From NCBI RefSeq assembly GCF_004803755.1, contig NZ_CP032311.1, positions 3,240,501 through 3,304,500 of the forward strand: a DNA stretch of 64,000 nt. Reading direction: 5' to 3'. The stretch's first letter is position 1; the number at the start of each line of letters is the position of its first letter. Source of the stretch: Pseudomonas sp. DG56-2. GTDB lineage: Bacteria > Pseudomonadota > Gammaproteobacteria > Pseudomonadales > Pseudomonadaceae. Made by a program: the position numbers and the translations under genes. Below the pieces are notes generated by a model, which had not been told where the DNA came from, searched no databases, and worked only from the letters and a program-made list of their open reading frames with translations. Shown one piece after another: positions 45,207 to 55,392 of this stretch.

Positions 45207-46645
45207 TTTGCCTCCGACGGCAGTTCGTCAAACACCGATTTCCCTAGCGAACATTCCGGGCAGAGGAAGCTGTCAGGTACATCGCACCAGGCAGTACCCG
45301 GTTGCACATCCTGCATGGGCTCGCCAATTGCCGGGTCGTAGATCCACTGGCAGACACTGCATTGCATGCGCGGACCGTTATCGACCTGCGCTTGCACCTC
45401 GCACACTTCAGCATCCGCAAGCGGTGCTTGTTGTGCGTTGGTCAAGGGCTGCAGCGCCCATTGGCGCGCTACCTCACGGCCGTGCGCACGGCAAACTTCC
45501 AGAGCGTCGCTGTCGGGCCGCCACTTGGCCTTGAGCGCCAGCGTGGTTTCAAAGCCGGCATCCATCAAGCGGGTCTGAATACGATCGACCGCGCCGCCGT
45601 TCCAGCCGAAACTGCCAAACGCGGAAGCCTTTTTGTTGCGAAAGCGCAAGCCAGTGATCTCTTCGAGCATGGCGGCAACTTTCGGCATCATCACGTTGTT
45701 CATGGTCGAGGAACCGACCAGAACACCTTTTGAGCGAAACACGTTGGTCAGAATCTCATTCTTGTCGTGGCGCGCGACGTTGTAGATTTTCACTGCCACA
45801 CCGGGATCGACTTCGTGAATGCCCTGGGCAATGGCGTCGGCCATCATCCGCGTGTTGTTGGACATAGTGTCGTAGAACAGCGTGATGCGGTCCTCCTGGT
45901 AGTCCGCTGCCCATTCCAGGTAACGGTGGACAATCTGCGTCGGGTTATCGCGCCACACCACGCCGTGGGCGGTGGCAATCATGTCAACCGGCAGGTTGAA
46001 ACCGAGAATCTCGGTAATCTTCGGTGTCACCAGGCGACTGAAAGGCGTGAGGATGTTGGCGTAATAGCGTTGGCATTGCTCGAACAGTTCGATCTGGTCC
46101 ACTTCATCGTTGAACAGATGTTCATCGCAGTAGTGCTGGCCAAAGGCATCGTTGCTGAACAGCACGGCATCGCCGGTGATGTAGGTCATCATGCTGTCTG
46201 GCCAGTGGAGCATCGGCGTTTCGACAAAAATCAGTTGTTTGCCGTTGCCGATATCCAGCGTGTCACCGGTATGGACGACGTGGAAGTTCCACTCGGGGTG
46301 ATGGTGATGGCCATTGATCGACTCCACGCCATTGGCGGTGCAGTAGATCGGCGTGTTGGGGATTTGCGCCATCAGCTCAGTCAACGCCCCGGCATGGTCC
46401 TCTTCGGCATGGTTGATAACGATATAGTCGAGGGTGTCGAGGTCGATTTCGGCTGCCAGGTTCTTGATGAATTCGCGGCTGAACTTGTGATCGACCGTAT
46501 CAATCAACACAGTCTTCTCTTCACGAATCAGGTAGCTGTTATAGCTGCTGCCTTTGAGGGTTTTGTATTCGGTGCCGTGAAAATCCCGCACTTCCCAATC
46601 GCGCTGACCAACCCAGTGAATATTGCTTTTGACGTGAATGGACAT
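45203..46645 (-). CDS. norV: Anaerobic nitric oxide reductase flavorubredoxin NorV
   Basis: A 480-residue cytoplasmic flavodiiron protein that reduces NO to N2O. The metallo-beta-lactamase-like domain (about 1-250) holds the diiron motif HAEEDHAG. The flavodoxin domain (about 255-400) has [18 protein letters not shown]. The C-terminal rubredoxin has CSVC and CPEC pairs around [10 protein letters not shown]. Transcribed from the sigma-54 promoter at 46688-46704; GAGG precedes the ATG. The NorVW-NorR set detoxifies NO under low oxygen. Confidence 0.96.
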   Translation of the reverse strand: MSIHVKSNIHWVGQRDWEVRDFHGTEYKTLKGSSYNSYLIREEKTVLIDTVDHKFSREFIKNLAAEIDLDTLDYIVINHAEEDHAGALTELMAQIPNTPIYCTANGVESINGHHHHPEWNFHVVHTGDTLDIGNGKQLIFVETPMLHWPDSMMTYITGDAVLFSNDAFGQHYCDEHLFNDEVDQIELFEQCQRYYANILTPFSRLVTPKITEILGFNLPVDMIATAHGVVWRDNPTQIVHRYLEWAADYQEDRITLFYDTMSNNTRMMADAIAQGIHEVDPGVAVKIYNVARHDKNEILTNVFRSKGVLVGSSTMNNVMMPKVAAMLEEITGLRFRNKKASAFGSFGWNGGAVDRIQTRLMDAGFETTLALKAKWRPDSDALEVCRAHGREVARQWALQPLTNAQQAPLADAEVCEVQAQVDNGPRMQCSVCQWIYDPAIGEPMQDVQPGTAWCDVPDSFLCPECSLGKSVFDELPSEAK

Positions 46646-46687
46646 GTAGCCGCCTCGGATGTCGAATTGAAAGTTCTACACCGGAGA

Positions 46688-46704
46688 TGGCAAGGTCCGT
46701 GCCA
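46688..46704 (-). promoter_or_regulatory. Sigma-54 promoter of norVW
   Basis: On the minus strand the sequence reads TGGCAC-GGACC-TTGCC, a consensus -24/-12 RpoN promoter. The predicted transcript starts near 46678, giving a leader of about 33 bases before norV. NorR sites lie 44-98 bp further upstream, the right range for enhancer activation. Confidence 0.9.
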
Positions 46705-46747
46705 GATCGTATGTCATTGATTTTTATTGAAAATAAAAATAGCTATT

Positions 46748-46802
46748 GTCGATATGACTATTCAAGCTTACTGTCTTTATGACTAATCATTGTCGAAGTG
46801 AC
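46748..46802. promoter_or_regulatory. Three NorR enhancer sites between norV and norR
   Basis: Three copies of the GT-N7-AC core occur: GTCGATATGAC (46748-46758), GTCTTTATGAC (46773-46783) and GTCGAAGTGAC (46792-46802), all with the TGAC half-site. E. coli norVW also needs three NorR sites. The last site ends 4 bp before the norR ATG, so NorR could also limit its own gene. Confidence 0.88.
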
Positions 46803-46806
46803 CAAC

Positions 46807-48330
46807 ATGAGTCTCTCGGTAGAATCCCTGGCGCGCATTGCCATTGAGTTGCAAAGCGGCATTTCTCATCAAGACCGATTCCAACGCCTGATCAACACCC
46901 TGCGCCAGTTGCTGGGGTGCGACGCCTCTGCCCTGTTGCGCTACGACCATCAACACTTCCGTCCTTTGGCCATCGATGGCCTGGCCCCGGATGTGCTCGG
47001 GCGACGATTCAGCCTTGATGCGCACCCGCGACTCGAAGCCATCGCCCGCGCGGGCGATGTGGTGCGCTTTCCGGCAGATAGCCATTTGCCAGATCCCTAT
47101 GACGGACTGATCCCCAGCCAGCAAGCATTGAAAGTGCATGCCTGCATCGGCTTGCCGTTGTTCGCCGACCAGACGCTGATTGGCGCACTGACCATCGATG
47201 GCATGGACCCGGCGCAGTTCGATCACTTCAGCGACGAAGAATTGCGCCTGGTCGGCGCCCTCGCCTCCGCAGCGCTGAACAACGCCCTGCTGGTGGAGCA
47301 ACTGGAAAACCAGGCCATTACCCCGCTGTCCATCAGCAATGTACCGGCGAGCAAACCGGGCACCGAAATCGTCGGACTCAGCGGGGTCATGCAGCAGCTC
47401 AAACGCGAGATCGAAATGGTTGCAGGCTCGGACCTGAACGTTTTGATCACGGGCGAAACCGGGGTCGGCAAGGAACTGGTGGCCAAGGCCATCCATGAAA
47501 GTTCATCACGCGCCAGCCAGCCTGTGGTTTACCTGAACTGCGCGGCACTGCCCGAATCGGTGGCCGAAAGTGAGTTGTTTGGCCATGTCAAAGGTGCCTT
47601 TACCGGTGCGATTCATCACCGCACCGGCAAGTTCGAAATGGCCGATAACGGCACGCTGTTCCTTGACGAAATTGGCGAGCTGTCGCTCAGCCTGCAGGCC
47701 AAGCTGTTGCGGGTTTTGCAATACGGCGACCTACAACGGGTCGGCGACGACACCGTCTTGCGGGTCAACGTGCGGGTACTTGCCGCGACCAATCGCGACT
47801 TGAAGCAGGAGGTAATGAACAACCGCTTTCGCGCCGACTTGTATCACCGCCTGAGCGTATTCCCGGTACATGTACCGCCGCTGCGCGAACGCGGTCAGGA
47901 CATCACCTTGCTAGCGGGCTTTTTCTGCGAACAGAGCCGAGTACGCATGGGCTTGAAGCGGGTGGCGCTGGCGACAAACTGCCTGTCGCAGCTGATGCAA
48001 TACACGTGGCCAGGCAACGTACGCGAACTGGAGCATGCGGTGTACCGGGCAACCATACTGGCCCGGGCGACCCAGCAAAGTGAAGCGCTGCAGCTCGAAG
48101 CCCAGCATTTCAATCTGCTAGGGGAACCGCTCGATACCCCGACGGCTGCCCAGCAGGCGCCTGTGCCCAACCTTGATCAAGGGCTGCGCGATGCAACCGA
48201 CAATTTTCAGCGGCAACTGATCGAGAGCACACTTGAACGTTGCGCAAGCAATTGGTCTGCGTGCGCCCGCCTGTTGAATATCGATGTGGCCAACCTGCAC
48301 CGTATGGCGAAACGCCTGGGGCTGAAATAG
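46807..48330 (+). CDS. norR: NO-responsive sigma-54 activator NorR
   Basis: A 507-residue bacterial enhancer-binding protein. The N-terminal GAF domain (about 20-165) senses NO through a mononuclear iron. The AAA+ domain follows: Walker A GETGVGKE, the sigma-54 contact loop GAFTGA, and Walker [13 protein letters not shown] Fis-type helix-turn-helix ends the protein ([24 protein letters not shown]). I take the ATG at 46807 by similarity to E. coli NorR; the GTG at 46798 would place the start inside the third NorR site. Confidence 0.95.
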   Translation: MSLSVESLARIAIELQSGISHQDRFQRLINTLRQLLGCDASALLRYDHQHFRPLAIDGLAPDVLGRRFSLDAHPRLEAIARAGDVVRFPADSHLPDPYDGLIPSQQALKVHACIGLPLFADQTLIGALTIDGMDPAQFDHFSDEELRLVGALASAALNNALLVEQLENQAITPLSISNVPASKPGTEIVGLSGVMQQLKREIEMVAGSDLNVLITGETGVGKELVAKAIHESSSRASQPVVYLNCAALPESVAESELFGHVKGAFTGAIHHRTGKFEMADNGTLFLDEIGELSLSLQAKLLRVLQYGDLQRVGDDTVLRVNVRVLAATNRDLKQEVMNNRFRADLYHRLSVFPVHVPPLRERGQDITLLAGFFCEQSRVRMGLKRVALATNCLSQLMQYTWPGNVRELEHAVYRATILARATQQSEALQLEAQHFNLLGEPLDTPTAAQQAPVPNLDQGLRDATDNFQRQLIESTLERCASNWSACARLLNIDVANLHRMAKRLGLK

Positions 48331-48349
48331 CGACCCTCCTCCCCGCCAC

Positions 48350-48559
48350 TTACCGGTGTGAATCGCGCTCGATGAAGTCGATAGCGTGCTCTTCACCACA
48401 GAGGAAAATTCTCTCGCCCATGAGCAGTTCCAGGCCAATCGTGCCGTCGCGATGCGCAGGAAACACTGCGCCTAGCACGGTGAGCAACGCCCGCGGCACC
48501 TTGGCAACGCCACGACCGAATGCCCGAAGTGTTGACTCATATTTATTTACAATTGCCAT
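48350..48559 (-). CDS. Small hypothetical protein next to norR
   Basis: A 69-residue soluble protein of unknown function with a VNKYESTLRAFGRGVAKVPRALLTVLG start and an ERIFLCGEEHAIDFIERD end. The ATG at 48559 is preceded by AGAGGG at about 9 bases. It converges with norR, 19 bp between the two stops, and its 5' side faces narK. Codon use looks genuine, but homology is not recognised. Confidence 0.55.
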   Translation of the reverse strand: MAIVNKYESTLRAFGRGVAKVPRALLTVLGAVFPAHRDGTIGLELLMGERIFLCGEEHAIDFIERDSHR

Positions 48560-48947
48560 GGCACGCACCCTCTCTCATTGGATTGTGGATACCTATCACT
48601 GCGCAAACGCCGTGCCATGAAAAAGCCTTTGTGAAACAGCGGCCCGCCACTCTAAACAGTAAAAAGAACCATAACCATTCAGGGTTTAAATCACCCCATC
48701 AGGGTGAAAATCACCTTCCTGCCTCTTGTATTGGAATTCTGGATCCATCTGTATTGGCGAACTGCTCGATTGGCGTCTAGCCTCTGCCCGTACGCTTTAG
48801 ATGCATCCATAACTAGATCCTCAAGCACTAACCGTGAGTCAGCCATCGGTAACGTTGTTTTCAATGCAGTAGGGCGTCGTGTGCCCAGAAACACCTCCGG
48901 CTGATACAAAAGTGACGCGTTGAGTACCCAGAAGGGGCAGCGTAGCC
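48560..48947. other. Intergenic region upstream of narK
   Basis: This 388-bp gap must hold the narK promoter and the start of the small leftward gene. It contains a tandem 17-bp direct repeat (48679-48715), a TACCTAT NarL-type heptamer (48590-48596) and two TGTATTGG words (48727 and 48750). I found no TTGAT-N4-ATCAA Anr/Dnr box. narK has the GAAGGGG-type ribosome site at its ATG. Confidence 0.5.
48679..48715. repeat. Tandem 17-bp direct repeat upstream of narK
   Basis: TCAGGGTTTAAATCACC (48679-48695) is repeated as TCAGGGTGAAAATCACC (48699-48715) with two changes and a 20-bp period, about two DNA turns. The second copy contains the inverted repeat GGTGA-AAA-TCACC. It may be a pair of regulator sites for the nar operon. 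Confidence 0.55.
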
Positions 48948-51596
48948 ATGGCCGAAAACCATTCAACTCGCGATCAACACCGCGCGCTTGGTCTCTCGAC
49001 TTTAGCATTTACCCTGTGCTTTGCCGTTTGGACCCTATTCTCGATTCTCGGTTTGCAGATCAAGGATGAGTTCGGCCTCACCGATACCCAACTTGGTCTG
49101 CTGATGGCGACACCGGTACTGACCGGTTCGATCTCGCGCATTTTTCTCGGCCTGTGGACCGACCGCTACGGGGGACGCTGGGTCTTCGGCCTGCTGATGC
49201 TTGTCTCGGCCGTATGTGTTTACCTGCTGACCTTCGCCAACAGCTTTGCGATGCTGTTGCTGGCCGCACTCGGTGTGGGATTGGCCGGAGGCTCGTTCAT
49301 CGTCGGCACCGCCTATACCGCGACCTGGTTCGAGCCGAGCCGTCAGGGCACTGCCTTGGGGATCTTTGGCGCCGGTAACGTCGGCGCCGGCCTGACCAAC
49401 TTCGGCGCACCGCTGTTACTACTGGCGTTCGGCTGGCGCGGTGCGGCCCTGGTGTATGCCTCGGTGCTGGCGATCATGGGCATCCTCTTCGTGCTGCTGG
49501 CCAAGGACGACCCGCAGAGCAGCAGCCGTCGCGCGCAGCCCGTTGCGTTGGCCGAGCAACTGGCGCCACTGGCGGATTTGCGCGTCTGGCGCTTCTCGCT
49601 CTACTACTTCTTCGTTTTTGGCGCCTTCGTCGCCCTCGCCCTCTGGCTGCCGCACTACCTGATGGAGGTGTATGGCCTGGGAATGGTCGCGGCGGGTGTT
49701 GTCGCCGCGCTGTATACAGTGCCAGCGGCACTGTTCCGCATTCTCGGCGGTTGGCTGTCGGACCGTCACGGCGCAAGGAAGGTCATGTACTGGACACTGG
49801 GCGTGTCGGTGCTGTGCACCTTCCTGCTCAGCTACCCGCCCACGCGCTATATCGTCACTGGGGTGCGCGGTGAGCTGGAGTTCTCCATGCACATGGGCCT
49901 GACCGGCTTTGTCCTGGTAATCATTGTGCTCGGCGTGTTCATGTCCCTGGGCAAGGCGGCGGTGTTCAAGCACATTCCCACCTACTACCCGCAGCACGTC
50001 GGCGTGGTCGGTGGCCTGGTCGGCATGATTGGCGGCCTGGGCGGTTTTCTGCTGCCCCTGACCTTCGGCATGCTCAATGATGTGGTCGGCGTCTGGCAGA
50101 GTTGTTTCATGCTGCTGTTCCTGATCGCTGCCGGTGCTTTGGCCTGGATGCACTTCACCATCCGCATGGCCGAGCGCGTGGAATGGGCCAACCAGCGCCC
50201 CTCCAGCGACCTACCGGAACTCTCCACCCCCAGTGGCTTCGTGCTCTACGAATGGCATCCGGAAGACCCGACGTTCTGGGCGACCAAGGGCAAGCGCATC
50301 GCCACACGCAACCTGTGGATTTCCATTCCCAACCTGCTGCTGGGCTTTGCCATCTGGATGGTCTGGTCGGTGGTGGTCGCCAAACTGCCGCTGGCCGGCT
50401 TCAACTACAGCGCCAACCAGTTGTTCTGGCTGGCTGCCCTGCCCGGCCTTTCCGGCGCCACCTTACGCATTTTCTACAGTTTCATGGTGCCGATTTTCGG
50501 CGGTCGTCGTTGGACCGCAATGTCCACCGCCTCGTTACTGCTGCCGGCACTGTGGATCGGTTTCGCCGTGCAGAATCCGCAGACGCCTTACCTGGTAATG
50601 CTGATCCTTGCGCTGCTGTGCGGCCTGGGTGGCGGCAACTTCTCGTCGAGCATGGCCAACATCTCGTTTTTCTACCCCAAGCAGGCCAAGGGTGGCGCCA
50701 TGGGTCTGAATGCCGGGCTCGGCAACCTGGGGGTCAGCGTCATGCAGTTCGTGGTGCCGCTGGTAATCACTGTGGCGGTGTTCGGCAGCCTCGGCGGTGA
50801 GCCACAGCAGCCTGCCGAAGGGCCGCCAATCTGGCTGCAGAACGCCGGCTTCATCTGGGTGCCGTTCATAATTGCGGCAGCGCTGGCCGCCTGGTTTGGC
50901 ATGAACGACATTGCCAGCGCCAAGTCGTCGCTCAAAGACCAGATGGCCATTTTCAAACGCAAGCACACCTGGCTGATGAGCGTGCTGTACACCGGCACCT
51001 TCGGCAGCTTCATCGGTTTTTCTGCAGGCTTTCCGCTGCTGGCCGGGCACTTGTTCCCGCATATCGACGTGCTCAAGTTCGCCTTCCTCGGCCCGCTGAT
51101 CGGTGCCCTGAGTCGCGCTTTCTCGGGTGGCCTGGCGGATCGCTTCGGCGGTGCGCGCATCAGTCTTTGGGTCTACGTGGCAATGGTCGCCTGTGTCGCC
51201 GGGGTGCTGTTCTTCATTGCCGGCAAGGATCAGCCAGGGGCCTTCTGGGGTTTCCTGACCATGTTCCTGCTGCTGTTCTTCTTCTCCGGGGTCGGCAACG
51301 CCAGCACCACCCAGATGATCCCGACGATTTTCCGCATCCAGACGCCCAGGCTGTTCCCCGATTTGCCGGCCGAGGAGCAGGCGCTGCAAAGCGAGAAAGA
51401 GTCCGCCGCAGCCGTGGGGTTCATCTCTGCGGTGGCTGCCTACGGCGGGTTTTTCATTCCGAAGTCGTTCGGTACTTCCTTCGACCTTACCGGCGGCGCA
51501 CAAGCAGCGCTCTATGGGTTCATCGTGTTCTACGTGCTGTGCATCGTGCTGACCTGGCTCTACTACACCCGTCGCAATGCCGAGGTTCGCTGCTAG
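48948..51596 (+). CDS. narK: Fused nitrate/nitrite transporter NarK (NarK1-NarK2 type)
   Basis: An 882-residue double MFS protein with about 24 hydrophobic segments. The first half (about 1-430) has the nitrate signature as GIFGAGNVGAGLTNFG; the second half (about 455-882) has it as NAGLGNLGVSVMQF. Fused NarK proteins, as in Paracoccus, combine a proton-linked nitrate importer (NarK1 type) with a nitrate/nitrite exchanger (NarK2 type). Most pseudomonads encode these as two genes. It starts the nar operon; narG begins 31 bp after its stop. Confidence 0.93.
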   Translation: MAENHSTRDQHRALGLSTLAFTLCFAVWTLFSILGLQIKDEFGLTDTQLGLLMATPVLTGSISRIFLGLWTDRYGGRWVFGLLMLVSAVCVYLLTFANSFAMLLLAALGVGLAGGSFIVGTAYTATWFEPSRQGTALGIFGAGNVGAGLTNFGAPLLLLAFGWRGAALVYASVLAIMGILFVLLAKDDPQSSSRRAQPVALAEQLAPLADLRVWRFSLYYFFVFGAFVALALWLPHYLMEVYGLGMVAAGVVAALYTVPAALFRILGGWLSDRHGARKVMYWTLGVSVLCTFLLSYPPTRYIVTGVRGELEFSMHMGLTGFVLVIIVLGVFMSLGKAAVFKHIPTYYPQHVGVVGGLVGMIGGLGGFLLPLTFGMLNDVVGVWQSCFMLLFLIAAGALAWMHFTIRMAERVEWANQRPSSDLPELSTPSGFVLYEWHPEDPTFWATKGKRIATRNLWISIPNLLLGFAIWMVWSVVVAKLPLAGFNYSANQLFWLAALPGLSGATLRIFYSFMVPIFGGRRWTAMSTASLLLPALWIGFAVQNPQTPYLVMLILALLCGLGGGNFSSSMANISFFYPKQAKGGAMGLNAGLGNLGVSVMQFVVPLVITVAVFGSLGGEPQQPAEGPPIWLQNAGFIWVPFIIAAALAAWFGMNDIASAKSSLKDQMAIFKRKHTWLMSVLYTGTFGSFIGFSAGFPLLAGHLFPHIDVLKFAFLGPLIGALSRAFSGGLADRFGGARISLWVYVAMVACVAGVLFFIAGKDQPGAFWGFLTMFLLLFFFSGVGNASTTQMIPTIFRIQTPRLFPDLPAEEQALQSEKESAAAVGFISAVAAYGGFFIPKSFGTSFDLTGGAQAALYGFIVFYVLCIVLTWLYYTRRNAEVRC

Positions 51597-51627
51597 CGAA
51601 TTGGCATATACGCCAAGGAGGATAGAC

Positions 51628-54600
51628 ATGAGTTACTTCATCGACCGCCTGCGTTATCTGGTCAATCGCCCCCCGGAATTTGCCAGTGGCCACGGTGAAA
51701 CCCGCGACGAAAGCCGAGACTGGGAGGATGGTTACCGCCAGCGCTGGCAGTTCGACAAAATTGCGCGTTCGACCCACGGCGTGAACTGTACCGGCTCGTG
51801 CAGTTGGAAGGTCTATGTGAAGAATGGCCTGGTGACCTGGGAAACCCAGCAGACCGACTACCCGCGTACCCGCCCCGACCTGCCGAACCACGAACCACGT
51901 GGTTGCCCCCGCGGCGCGAGTTACTCCTGGTACCTGTACAGCGCCAACCGCCTCAAGTACCCGATGGTACGTAAGGCACTGATTCAGCTCTGGCGTGAAG
52001 CGCTCGCAGCCAACAGCGACCCGGTGCTGGCCTGGGCGAGCATCGTCGAAAACCCCGAGAAGGCCCGGCAGTACAAGTCGATCCGCGGTCGCGGCGGCTT
52101 CGTGCGCAGTGACTGGGATGAGCTGCAGACCCTGATCGGCGCAGCCAACGTCTACACCGTCAAGCAATATGGCCCTGACCGCGTTGCCGGTTTCTCGCCG
52201 ATCCCGGCGATGTCGATGGTGTCCTATGCGGCCGGCACCCGTTACCTGTCACTTATCGGTGGCGTGTGCCTGTCGTTCTACGACTGGTATTGCGACCTGC
52301 CGCCCGCCTCACCGCAAGTCTGGGGCGAGCAGACCGACGTTCCCGAATCTGCCGATTGGTACAACTCCGGCTACATCATCGCCTGGGGTTCCAACGTTCC
52401 GCAGACCCGTACCCCGGATGCACACTTTTTCACCGAGGTGCGCTACAAGGGCACCAAAACCATCGCCATCACCCCCGACTACGCGGAAATTTCCAAGCTC
52501 TGCGATGAGTGGATGAGCGCCAAACAAGGCACCGATGCTGCCCTGGCGATTGCCATGGGCCATGTGATTTTCAAGGAGTTCCACCTCGACAAACCCAGCG
52601 CCTACTTCACCGATTACATCCGCCGCTACACCGATATGCCGATTCTGGTCGAGCTCGAGCCTCGCGAGGACGGCAGCCTGGTACCGGGCAAACAGCTGCG
52701 CGCCAGTGATTTTGCCGACAACATGGTCCAGGCCAACAACCCCGAGTGGAAGACCATCGCCTGGGACGAAAGCAGCGAGCGCCTGGTCGTGCCGCGCGGC
52801 TCCATCGGCTTTCGCTGGGGGGAGTCGGGACACTGGAACCTGGAGCAGGTAGATGCCGAGGGCACCGAGATCAACCTGTGCCTGTCGCTGCTGGGGCGCC
52901 ATGACGAAGTGGCACGGGTGGCTTTCCCGTACTTTGGCGGTATCGAGCACAAGCACTTTCCCAACGTACCGCTGCGCGATGTGATCCATCACAACGTGCC
53001 GGCCAAACGCCTGCGCCTGGCTGACGGCCGCGAAATCCTGGCGATCACGGTGTTTGACCTGACCGCGGCCAACTACGGCATCGACCGGGGTCTGAGCGCC
53101 ACGGTCGGCGGCAGTGGCGAAGACGACGGTGCCACGACCTATGACCAGATGCGCCCTTATACCCCAGCCTGGCAGGAAGCGATTACCGGGGTACCTGCTG
53201 CACAGATGATCCGCATCGCCCGCGAGTTCGCCGAGAACGCCGACAAGACCCATGGCCGCTCGATGATCATCGTCGGTGCCGGGATGAACCACTGGTACCA
53301 CATGGACATGAACTACAGGGGGCTGATCAACATGCTCATTCTCTGTGGCTGCGTGGGTAAGAGCGGTGGCGGTTGGTCGCACTATGTCGGCCAGGAAAAA
53401 CTCCGTCCGCAAACGGGCTGGACACCGTTGGCCTTCGCGCTCGACTGGCAGCGACCACCACGCCACATGAACAGCACCTCTTTCTTCTACAACCACTCCA
53501 GCCAGTGGCGCTACGAAAAGCTGGAGGTCAGCGAGCTGCTCTCCCCCTTGGCCCGCCCGCAGGACTTCAGCGGCAGCCTGGTGGACTTCAACGTACGCGC
53601 CGAGCGAATGGGTTGGTTGCCATCGGCGCCGCAACTGAACACCAACCCATTGCACCTGGCCGCCGCCGCCCAGGCCGCCGGGCAGAGCACGACCGACTAC
53701 ACCGTCGAGCAACTCAAGAGCGGCAAACTGCGCTTTGCCAGCGAAGACCCGGACAACCCGCAGAATCACCCGCGCAACCTGTTTGTCTGGCGCTCCAACC
53801 TGCTCGGCTCCTCCGGCAAGGGACATGAGTACATGCTCAAGTACTTGCTCGGCACCCGTCACGGTGTACTGGGCAAAGACCTGGGCGTCGCTGGCGGCCA
53901 GAAGCCTGAAGAAGTGCAATGGACTGACACGCCGATCGAAGGCAAGCTCGACCTGGTGGTGACCCTGGACTTTCGCATGTCCACCACCTGCCTGTATTCG
54001 GATGTGGTCCTGCCTACTGCCACCTGGTACGAGAAGGACGACCTCAACACCTCGGACATGCACCCCTTCATTCACCCCCTGACGGCCGCCACCGACCCTG
54101 CCTGGGAAGCGCGCAGCGACTGGCAGATCTACGACGGCATCGCCCAGGCCTTCGCCCGTGTCTGTGTCGGTCACCTGGGCGAGGAAACCGACCTGGTGAC
54201 CCTGCCCTTGCAGCACGACAGCCCCGGCGAACTGGCGCAACCCCAAGTACGCGACTGGAAAAAAGGCGAGTGCGAGCCGATCCCCGGCAAGACCATGCCG
54301 TCACTCATCGAGGTCAAGCGCAACTACCCCGAGACCTACGAGCGTTTCAGCTCCATAGGTCCCCTGCTCGATGAAATCGGCAACGGCGGCAAGGGGATTG
54401 CCTGGAAAACCCAGGAAGAAGTCGACCTGCTCGGCAAACTCAACTACCGCAAGCATGAAGGCTCTGCCCAAGGCCGGCCGAAACTCGCCTCGGCGCTGGA
54501 TGCCGCAGAGATGATCCTTGCCCTGGCACCCGAAACCAATGGCCAGGTAGCAGTCAAAGCCTGGGAGGCGCTGTCGAAGATCACCGGCCGCGACCACTCG

Positions 54601-55392
54601 CACCTGGCGCGCCCTAAGGAAGAAGAGAAGATTCGCTTTCGCGACCTGGTCGCGCAGCCACGCAAGATCATCTCGAGCCCCACCTGGTCGGGCCTTGAAG
54701 ACGAGCATGTGAGTTACAACGCCTGTTACACCAACGTTCACGAGCTGATCCCCTGGCGCACCGTTACCGGGCGCCAGCAGTTCTACCAGGATCACCCGTG
54801 GATGCGCGCCTTCGGTGAGAGCCTGATGGTCTATCGCCCGCCCATCGACACAAAGGCCATTGCCAGTGTTGCCGTGCCAAACGACAACGGCAACCCGGAG
54901 ATCGCCTTGAACTGGCTGACCCCGCACCAGAAGTGGGGCATCCACTCCACCTACAGCGACAACCTGCTGATGCAGTCGCTCTCTCGCGGCGGCCCGATTG
55001 TCTGGGTGTCCGAGACTGATGCGCAGGCCATTGGTGTTGTCGACAACGACTGGATCGAGCTTTACAACGCCAACGGTGCTATCGCTGCTCGTGCCGTGGT
55101 CAGCCAACGGGTACGACCGGGCATGGCAATGATGTACCACGCCCAGGAACGCATTCTCAATATTCCTGGCTCCGAGGTCTCCGGCACGCGCGGCGGTATT
55201 CACAACTCGGTCACCCGGGTCTGCCCCAAACCTACCCACATGATTGGGGGTTATGCGCAGCTGTCCTACGGTTTCAATTACTACGGGACGGTAGGTTCAA
55301 ACCGCGACGAGTTCGTCATCGTGCGCAAGATGCGCAATGTCGACTGGCTGGACGGTGAAGGCAACGATTACCAGCAGGAGTCCGTGAAATGA
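51628..55392 (+). CDS. narG: Respiratory nitrate reductase alpha subunit NarG
   Basis: A 1254-residue molybdenum catalytic subunit that reduces nitrate to nitrite on the cytoplasmic side of the membrane. The FS0 iron-sulfur ligands are H50, C54, C58 and C93, in the same positions as in E. coli NarG. The bis-MGD region includes LSFYDWYCDLPPASPQ (about 215-230), which carries the candidate aspartate ligand. Length matches the family (about 1247-1260). The ATG at 51628 has AAGGAGG at 6 bases. Second gene of narKGHJI; its stop overlaps the narH start. Confidence 0.97.
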   Translation: MSYFIDRLRYLVNRPPEFASGHGETRDESRDWEDGYRQRWQFDKIARSTHGVNCTGSCSWKVYVKNGLVTWETQQTDYPRTRPDLPNHEPRGCPRGASYSWYLYSANRLKYPMVRKALIQLWREALAANSDPVLAWASIVENPEKARQYKSIRGRGGFVRSDWDELQTLIGAANVYTVKQYGPDRVAGFSPIPAMSMVSYAAGTRYLSLIGGVCLSFYDWYCDLPPASPQVWGEQTDVPESADWYNSGYIIAWGSNVPQTRTPDAHFFTEVRYKGTKTIAITPDYAEISKLCDEWMSAKQGTDAALAIAMGHVIFKEFHLDKPSAYFTDYIRRYTDMPILVELEPREDGSLVPGKQLRASDFADNMVQANNPEWKTIAWDESSERLVVPRGSIGFRWGESGHWNLEQVDAEGTEINLCLSLLGRHDEVARVAFPYFGGIEHKHFPNVPLRDVIHHNVPAKRLRLADGREILAITVFDLTAANYGIDRGLSATVGGSGEDDGATTYDQMRPYTPAWQEAITGVPAAQMIRIAREFAENADKTHGRSMIIVGAGMNHWYHMDMNYRGLINMLILCGCVGKSGGGWSHYVGQEKLRPQTGWTPLAFALDWQRPPRHMNSTSFFYNHSSQWRYEKLEVSELLSPLARPQDFSGSLVDFNVRAERMGWLPSAPQLNTNPLHLAAAAQAAGQSTTDYTVEQLKSGKLRFASEDPDNPQNHPRNLFVWRSNLLGSSGKGHEYMLKYLLGTRHGVLGKDLGVAGGQKPEEVQWTDTPIEGKLDLVVTLDFRMSTTCLYSDVVLPTATWYEKDDLNTSDMHPFIHPLTAATDPAWEARSDWQIYDGIAQAFARVCVGHLGEETDLVTLPLQHDSPGELAQPQVRDWKKGECEPIPGKTMPSLIEVKRNYPETYERFSSIGPLLDEIGNGGKGIAWKTQEEVDLLGKLNYRKHEGSAQGRPKLASALDAAEMILALAPETNGQVAVKAWEALSKITGRDHSHLARPKEEEKIRFRDLVAQPRKIISSPTWSGLEDEHVSYNACYTNVHELIPWRTVTGRQQFYQDHPWMRAFGESLMVYRPPIDTKAIASVAVPNDNGNPEIALNWLTPHQKWGIHSTYSDNLLMQSLSRGGPIVWVSETDAQAIGVVDNDWIELYNANGAIAARAVVSQRVRPGMAMMYHAQERILNIPGSEVSGTRGGIHNSVTRVCPKPTHMIGGYAQLSYGFNYYGTVGSNRDEFVIVRKMRNVDWLDGEGNDYQQESVK

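Noticed and set aside
48560..48947. Anr/Dnr box for the nar operon
   Set aside because: No TTGAT-N4-ATCAA or close match was found in the region.
48691..49008. Leftward open frame of 105 codons upstream of narK
   Set aside because: It overlaps the narK start, has no recognisable domain, and covers the direct repeats and promoter region.
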